Of a DNA stretch of 9,917 bases, positions 6,315 through 9,917 are shown in pieces. The notes under the pieces are model-generated. The model was not told the DNA's origin, did no database searches, and worked only from the letters and a program-made list of their open reading frames with translations. Each line of letters opens with the position of its first letter. Positions within the stretch are counted from its first letter, which is position 1. This DNA comes from Phytoactinopolyspora endophytica (GTDB lineage Bacteria; Actinomycetota; Actinomycetes; Jiangellales; Jiangellaceae): contig NZ_ML142852.1 in assembly GCF_004138495.1 (NCBI RefSeq), forward strand, positions 85,985-95,901, written 5' to 3'. Both the position numbers and the translations under genes were made by a program.

Positions 6315-7538
6315 GTGAGCGAGCAGCATCATGACCAACAGGTGGCCGGCGAAGCGAAGTCCGGCCCCGTCAAGGTCAGCACCTACTCGTCTGGCAATGT
6401 ACCCGGCGTGTCCTATCGAGGTGGCTACGCACACAGTCCGCGAGACGGCGAAGACGAGCAGGCACCTGCCGCCACGCCACGACAGCCGGCGCCGGCCGGT
6501 GGTACCCGCGTCATGCCCGCTGAGCGGCCGAGCGAGACGCCACCACCGTCGCAGCCGCGGCAGCCACGGCGCTCCGGCGGACGCCCGAAGAAACGCCGTT
6601 CCGGTTTCGTGCGGTTCCTGCGCTGGTTCCTGGCGATCCTGCTCATCATCGTCATCGCGTTGGTGGGACTCGCCTGGTACGCCTGGTCGCGAATCGAGAA
6701 AGTGGACGCGATCCCCGACGACCACGGATCGGCCAGCTCCGACGGGCAGGTCTTCCTCGTTGTCGGGTCCGACAGCCGCGGCGACCTCAGCGACGAGGAA
6801 CGGAGCGAACTCGGCACCGGAACCGCCGACGGTCAGCGCGCGGACACCATCATGCTGCTGCACGTACCGTCGGGCGGCAACCCGGCCCTGATCAGCATCC
6901 CGAGAGACTCTGTCGTCGACATTCCGGGGCAGGGATCCGAGCGGATCAACGCCGCATACGCCTTCGGTGGCCCTGCCCTGCTCGTCGAGACCCTGGAGGC
7001 CAACACCGACGTCGCCATCGACGACTACGTCGAGATCGGCTTCGGCGGGTTCGCCGACATCGTCGACGCGCTGGGCGGCGTCGAGATGTGCCTGGAGGAC
7101 GCGATCGAGGACGAGAAGGCGCACATCGACCTGCCGGCCGGTTGCCAGGAGCTTGGTGGCACGGACGCCCTCGGGTACGCCCGCGCTCGTTACTTCGACC
7201 CACGCGCCGATCTGGGCCGCGTGGAGCGGCAGCAAGAACTGGTCTCCGCGATCGCCGACAAGGCGATGTCGCCGGGCACGCTCATCAACCCGATCGAGTT
7301 CTCCCGCACAGCACTGGCCGGTGGTAACTCGCTGGTCCTGGACGAGGACACTGGGCCGCTGGACATGTGGACCTTCATCAGGTCGATGACCAAGGTCACC
7401 GGCGACTCCGGGGACACCCTGACGGTGCCGATCGCGAGTGCGGACAACACAGTGACCTGGGACGACGCGGCTGCCGGAGAGCTGTGGACGGCGCTACGAG
7501 ACGGTACGGAAGTGCCGGACCACCTGCTCGAGGAGTAA
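6315..7538 (+). CDS. LCP-family (LytR-CpsA-Psr) glycopolymer ligase, single-helix form
   Basis: A 407-residue protein from GTG 6315. A Pro/Arg-rich cytoplasmic N-terminus (1-98) is followed by one transmembrane helix (about 102-124) and an extracellular LCP domain (about 145-340). Motifs are VFLVVGSDSRGD (146-157), RADTI (175-179), ALISIPRDS (191-199), RINAAYAFGG (210-219), ALGYARARY (285-293) and DLGRVERQQ (299-307). These provide the conserved Asp and Arg residues that bind the lipid pyrophosphate and metal. Cys259 and Cys277 are placed so that a disulfide could form outside the cell. This is the classic LCP architecture, in contrast to the larger divergent LCP. It should attach an exported glycopolymer to peptidoglycan. 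The start lacks a ribosome binding site, and a -10-like element sits just upstream, so a leaderless transcript is likely. It converges on the oxidoreductase gene with a 15-nt gap. Confidence 0.93.
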   Translation: MSEQHHDQQVAGEAKSGPVKVSTYSSGNVPGVSYRGGYAHSPRDGEDEQAPAATPRQPAPAGGTRVMPAERPSETPPPSQPRQPRRSGGRPKKRRSGFVRFLRWFLAILLIIVIALVGLAWYAWSRIEKVDAIPDDHGSASSDGQVFLVVGSDSRGDLSDEERSELGTGTADGQRADTIMLLHVPSGGNPALISIPRDSVVDIPGQGSERINAAYAFGGPALLVETLEANTDVAIDDYVEIGFGGFADIVDALGGVEMCLEDAIEDEKAHIDLPAGCQELGGTDALGYARARYFDPRADLGRVERQQELVSAIADKAMSPGTLINPIEFSRTALAGGNSLVLDEDTGPLDMWTFIRSMTKVTGDSGDTLTVPIASADNTVTWDDAAAGELWTALRDGTEVPDHLLEE

Positions 7539-7563
7539 CGCCCCGGCAGAGGTTCACAGGGCG
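7539..7563. terminator. Weak inverted repeat between convergent genes
   Basis: CGCCC (7539-7543) and GGGCG (7559-7563) can pair across a 15-nt loop, starting right after the LCP stop codon and reaching into the last codons of the convergent oxidoreductase gene. The stem is short and there is no T-tract, so a two-way terminator is only a possibility. Confidence 0.2.
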
Positions 7564-8363
7564 GCCTCGGCGAACGCCACCATGCGCTGTCCATACCCGT
7601 CGATCGAACCGAACCATACCGCCACGTGGTCGGCGCCCGCATGGGAGAGTTCCTCGACGTGCGCCGCCGCGTCCGCAACGGACACGCCGGTGTCCACGCT
7701 TATCCGGGTACCGATCTCGACCTGCCGGTCGGTCTGAGCCCGCAGGGCAGTGACACGGCTGCGGAGACCGGTGGCGTCGAGGCCGACGCCTTGCCAGATG
7801 TCGGCATACCGGGCGGCACGCCGGACTGCCGCGTCGGATGTGCCGCCCACCATGATCGGCACCGGTCTCGTCGGCGTCGGCGCGAAGACCCCGGTCTGAA
7901 ACCCGTAGGTCGGACCCTCGAACGGCCCGCCGCCGGAGTCGTGCAGGTGCCGGATCAGCCGTAGCGCCTCGTCGGTACGAGATCCCCGCCCGCGGAACTC
8001 GGCACCGAGGGAGTCGAACTCTACAGCGTCCCACCCGGTGCCCACACCGAGAATCATCCGGCCAGGTGCCAACCGTTCCACCGTCGCTACCTGCTTGGCG
8101 AGCAGGAACGGATCTCGTAACGGCACGATGAGCACCGAGGTGCCGAACCGGATGCGGCTCGTGGCGGCCCCGATGGCGGTCAGCATGACCAGCGGCTCAT
8201 AGACACCTCCGTACGTCGGACCGTACGGCTTGGGCGGGAGAAGGTGGTCAGGCAGCCAGACCGCGTCGTAGCCCAGCTGCTCGGCTTGGCGCGCCAGCTC
8301 GACGATGCGGTCCGGCGGCGCGTCAATGGACTCGTTCGGGAGAACGGCGTGAATACGCGTCAT
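7554..8363 (-). CDS. LLM-class (luciferase-like) F420-dependent oxidoreductase
   Basis: About 269 residues from ATG 8363, forming a TIM-barrel flavin/F420-dependent oxidoreductase of the bacterial luciferase superfamily. Evidence: the N-terminal ARQAEQLGYDAVWLPDHLL, then GAATSRIRFGTSVLIVPLRD, KQVATVERLAPGRMILGVGT followed by GWDAVEF, and PVPIMVGGTSDAAVRRAARY. These are characteristic of actinobacterial F420-dependent members. The length fits that group. The substrate cannot be told from sequence. In-frame TTG 8402 and GTG 8384 are upstream, but ATG 8363 is preferred because the family homology begins there. No ribosome binding site is visible, and TACCGT ends 6 nt before the ATG, suggesting a leaderless mRNA. 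It follows the acylphosphatase gene by 126 nt on the same strand. Confidence 0.9.
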   Translation of the reverse strand: MTRIHAVLPNESIDAPPDRIVELARQAEQLGYDAVWLPDHLLPPKPYGPTYGGVYEPLVMLTAIGAATSRIRFGTSVLIVPLRDPFLLAKQVATVERLAPGRMILGVGTGWDAVEFDSLGAEFRGRGSRTDEALRLIRHLHDSGGGPFEGPTYGFQTGVFAPTPTRPVPIMVGGTSDAAVRRAARYADIWQGVGLDATGLRSRVTALRAQTDRQVEIGTRISVDTGVSVADAAAHVEELSHAGADHVAVWFGSIDGYGQRMVAFAEAAL

Positions 8364-8369
8364 ACCAGA

Positions 8370-8375
8370 ACGGTA
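8370..8375 (-). promoter_or_regulatory. Leaderless-type -10 element for the oxidoreductase gene
   Basis: TACCGT on the minus strand (8375-8370) lies at -12 to -7 relative to ATG 8363, the usual position for a leaderless start. TTGACC (8402-8397) is a candidate -35, but its 21-nt spacer is longer than normal. The octamer TACCGTTC is identical to that before the LCP gene at 6315. Confidence 0.35.
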
Positions 8376-8404
8376 AGGCTTCACATGTGCGTGGAAGGTC
8401 AACG

Positions 8405-8416
8405 TGAGCTAGCTCA
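8405..8416. promoter_or_regulatory. Perfect 12-bp palindrome, candidate operator
   Basis: TGAGCTAGCTCA is a perfect palindrome that lies 2 nt upstream of the candidate -35 TTGACC of the oxidoreductase gene. A second small palindrome, TGTGACACA, is at 8450-8458. Either could bind a dimeric regulator; no regulator gene is next to them. Confidence 0.35.
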
Positions 8417-8489
8417 TGCACCACCCGGCTGTCGCATTCTCGATCCGGGTGTGACACATCCAGACTTACAGCCGCCGGTAGCGTGAGCG

Positions 8490-8774
8490 TCAACCCTGCC
8501 GGACGCCGAAGCCGGCGAGTCCTTCGAACGGTTCCTCTGCAGTTTCGACGCGTTCCACCTGCGCGGAAGGCGGGCCCTGACGCGTCCACGAGATCATCGA
8601 GCCGACACCGTCGACCGTGCCCTCGAAGACCGCCTCGACGGCTCCGTCCGGCCTGTTGCGGACCCATCCGTTGACGCCGTGACGGCTCGCCTCTCGGCGG
8701 CAGGTGTCGCGGAAGAACACTCCCTGAACCGTGCCATGGACTACCACACGTCTCCGAATCATCGACGCACTCAT
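8490..8774 (-). CDS. acyP: Acylphosphatase
   Basis: A 94-residue protein from ATG 8774, the usual size for this family (about 90-100). It hydrolyses acyl phosphates such as acetyl phosphate or carbamoyl phosphate in the cytoplasm. The first signature, VHGTVQGVFFRDTCRREA (about 12-29), carries the phosphate-binding loop and catalytic Arg22. The second, GVNGWVRNRPDGAVEAVFEG (about 33-52), carries catalytic Asn40. The C-terminal part ends in a beta strand, LAGFGVRQG, in place of the usual F-x-I/V strand. An alternative ATG at 8762 would remove four residues; the 119-residue form from 8849 adds sequence not seen in the family. Only a weak GGA lies before 8774. It is between the pentapeptide-repeat and oxidoreductase genes on the same strand; no functional link is evident. 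Confidence 0.9.
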   Translation of the reverse strand: MSASMIRRRVVVHGTVQGVFFRDTCRREASRHGVNGWVRNRPDGAVEAVFEGTVDGVGSMISWTRQGPPSAQVERVETAEEPFEGLAGFGVRQG

Positions 8775-8858
8775 ACATTCCAGCGTGCAACAACGTCCGA
8801 CCGTGTCGCCACGAGCGACGCCCTGATATCGCCCGAGCCGGCACGACACCAGCGGCTG

Positions 8859-9572
8859 CTAGCCATCGACGACGATGCCCAGCTGGCCGAGGAGCATGGC
8901 AGCCTGATCCTGCGAAATGGTCGCGCCGGCCAGCCGGTGGGCGTCCTCCATGGGGAAGTCGCCGAGATCGGCGCCGCGAAGGTCGGCACCGTCGAGCTCG
9001 GCCGCACGGAGTTCGACACCTCGAAGCCGGGAGTCGACCCACACGGTCTCCCGCAAGTCCGCCGCCGCCAGGATCGCATCGTCCATCCGCAAGCCCTCGA
9101 GTGTCTGGCCTCGCAAGCTGATGTTGGCCAGCCCAGCCAGCATCAGATTGCATCGGGAGAACCGGCAACCGAGTCCGCGAGCGTCCTCCATCCGGACGCC
9201 GACCATCCGGCAGCCGGTGAACTCGGTACCTGCCACCATGGCCCCGGCCCACATCGCGTTGGCCAGGTCGACGCCCGTCAGCTTGGCATCGGACAGATCC
9301 GCCTTCTTGAACACGGCTCTCGCCGCGGAGCCTCCGTTCCATACGGACCCTTCCAGCTCAGCTTTGAAGAAGTTCGCGTTGTCGAACCGGCAGGCGTCCA
9401 GAGTCGCTCCCACGAGCCACGCCTCGGACAGGTCGGCCTCAGTGAAGTCACACCGCCGGAACACCCGCGGGTGATCAAGCTTGACGCCCAGCTCCTCAGA
9501 GAGGTCACGCTCGGAAAGGTCGGCATCGACGACCTCCAAGCCACCCGCCAGTTTCTCATCGAGGGACGTCAT
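8859..9572 (-). CDS. Pentapeptide-repeat protein
   Basis: A 237-residue protein from ATG 9572, with AGGTG (9584-9580) 7 nt upstream. From about residue 14 it is built mainly of A(D/N)LxX-type pentapeptides, for example VDADLSERDLSEE, CDFTEADLSEAWLVGATLDA, FKKADLSDAKLTGVDLANAM, and AELDGADLRGADLGDF near the end. This predicts a right-handed quadrilateral beta helix. The last 25 residues (AGATISQDQAAMLLGQLGI) form a C-terminal helix seen in many actinobacterial members. The repeats are imperfect, with several Cys, Met and Arg in the outward positions, and there is a break near VWNGGSAARA. Some family members (MfpA, Qnr) mimic DNA and protect gyrase, but nothing here shows that role. Cytoplasmic; no signal peptide. 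The in-frame start at 9593 is an alternative. A 153-nt gap separates it from tsaE. Confidence 0.88.
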   Translation of the reverse strand: MTSLDEKLAGGLEVVDADLSERDLSEELGVKLDHPRVFRRCDFTEADLSEAWLVGATLDACRFDNANFFKAELEGSVWNGGSAARAVFKKADLSDAKLTGVDLANAMWAGAMVAGTEFTGCRMVGVRMEDARGLGCRFSRCNLMLAGLANISLRGQTLEGLRMDDAILAAADLRETVWVDSRLRGVELRAAELDGADLRGADLGDFPMEDAHRLAGATISQDQAAMLLGQLGIVVDG

Positions 9573-9725
9573 CGCGGTGCACCTACATTTCACAACAAGC
9601 CGTCAATCGGCGTGGACAACTTCGTACTCACGCGGCGCCATCGAGGTCACCGGTCTCGCATGTCGGAGACCCTGGCCGTGCCCAAAGCGCGGCGTCCGGT
9701 CAGCGACATCGACCTTCCTAACAGT

Positions 9726-9917
9726 TCAGGCCGACAACGTCTCCCGAAGGTCAACCTCGTCCCAGCGGGCTCCGACCCCCGAAACACGTACCCGACGCAC
9801 GTCAGCGGCTTCCGGGGCGGCCGAGGTCGAACGGTCGATATGGACCTCCAGCCGCTCACCGGCCAACCCTTCCGCGAACCCCTCGCCCCACTCGACCACG
9901 GTCACCGCCTCGTCGAG
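9726..9917 (-). CDS. tsaE: TsaE (tRNA threonylcarbamoyladenosine biosynthesis ATPase), C-terminal part, truncated by window end
   Basis: Sixty-three residues are open from the window edge to TGA at 9728-9726. They begin LDEAVTVVEWGEGFAEGLAG, containing the VEWG element (equivalent to VEWP in other TsaE proteins) that follows the P-loop ATPase core. Next comes ERLEVHIDR and a closing strand, VRRVRVSGVGARW, as in actinobacterial TsaE. The family stimulates the TsaB-TsaD complex that installs t6A on ANN-decoding tRNAs. The Walker A and B motifs lie beyond the window. Downstream on the same strand is the pentapeptide-repeat gene rather than tsaB, which commonly follows tsaE in actinobacteria. The tail DEVDLRETLSA is a lineage-specific extension. 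Confidence 0.75.
   Translation of the reverse strand, partial: LDEAVTVVEWGEGFAEGLAGERLEVHIDRSTSAAPEAADVRRVRVSGVGARWDEVDLRETLSA

Noticed and set aside
5368..6318. 316-codon open frame on the + strand
   Set aside because: It lies antisense to the first LCP gene, which has a clear family fold and ribosome binding site. The translation is rich in His, Arg and Pro with no recognisable domain, as expected for a shadow frame in GC-rich DNA.
6168..7235. 355-codon open frame on the - strand
   Set aside because: It is antisense to the second LCP gene and shows no domain. The opposite strand has all LCP motifs.
8323..9342. 339-codon open frame on the - strand spanning two genes
   Set aside because: It overlaps the acylphosphatase and pentapeptide-repeat genes in another frame and has shadow-type composition.
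9647..9859. 70-codon open frame on the - strand
   Set aside because: It overlaps the TsaE frame in a different phase; the TsaE translation has recognisable family motifs and this one does not.
1..9917. Mobile element, CRISPR array or RNA gene
   Set aside because: No transposase, integrase, terminal inverted repeats, regularly spaced repeats or tRNA-like cloverleaf was seen on either strand.

Overview
The window is about 9.9 kb of GC-rich DNA with strong G/C preference at third codon positions. GTG and TTG starts, an LCP-family pair, an F420-type luciferase-like oxidoreductase and probable leaderless promoters all point to a high-GC actinobacterium. I cannot name the genus from sequence alone. 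No tRNA, rRNA, CRISPR array, transposase or integrase is visible.

Left edge (1-779, + strand): the C-terminal part of an acetoacetyl-CoA synthetase. It converges on a small minus-strand gene (857-1126) for a coiled-coil protein. That protein ends in the serine/arginine-rich tail often seen at the C-terminus of actinobacterial glycosyltransferases.

Centre (1322-6003, all minus strand): a compact cell-surface glycopolymer block. In transcription order it holds an LCP (LytR-CpsA-Psr) phosphotransferase with an N-terminal multi-helix region and an acidic Gly/Ser/Asp tail, a membrane-anchored GT2 glycosyltransferase, an ABC-2 polysaccharide-export permease (Wzm/TagG type) and its ATPase (Wzt/TagH type). 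Permease and ATPase are tightly coupled. A second LCP protein (6315-7538) is transcribed divergently from a 311-bp regulatory region. Together these genes look like one step of making a polymer (GT2), exporting it (ABC-2 pair) and linking it to peptidoglycan (LCPs). Most of the sugar-adding enzymes and the lipid-linked initiating transferase are absent, so the rest of the pathway must be encoded elsewhere.

Right part (7554-9917, minus strand): an LLM-class F420-dependent oxidoreductase, an acylphosphatase, a pentapeptide-repeat protein and the C-terminal end of TsaE (tRNA t6A biosynthesis ATPase). The TsaE end runs off the window.

The most interesting non-coding signals are in three places. 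The divergent LCP intergenic region has a GTCACA direct repeat and an 18-bp tandem repeat next to a probable leaderless promoter. The spacer before the coiled-coil gene has a terminator-like hairpin, alternating TGTGA/TCACA boxes and a promoter. The oxidoreductase gene has a perfect 12-bp palindrome just upstream of a second leaderless-type promoter. I found no clear evidence of a wholly new system. The best leads are the detached coiled-coil protein beside the exporter and the shared regulatory motifs.
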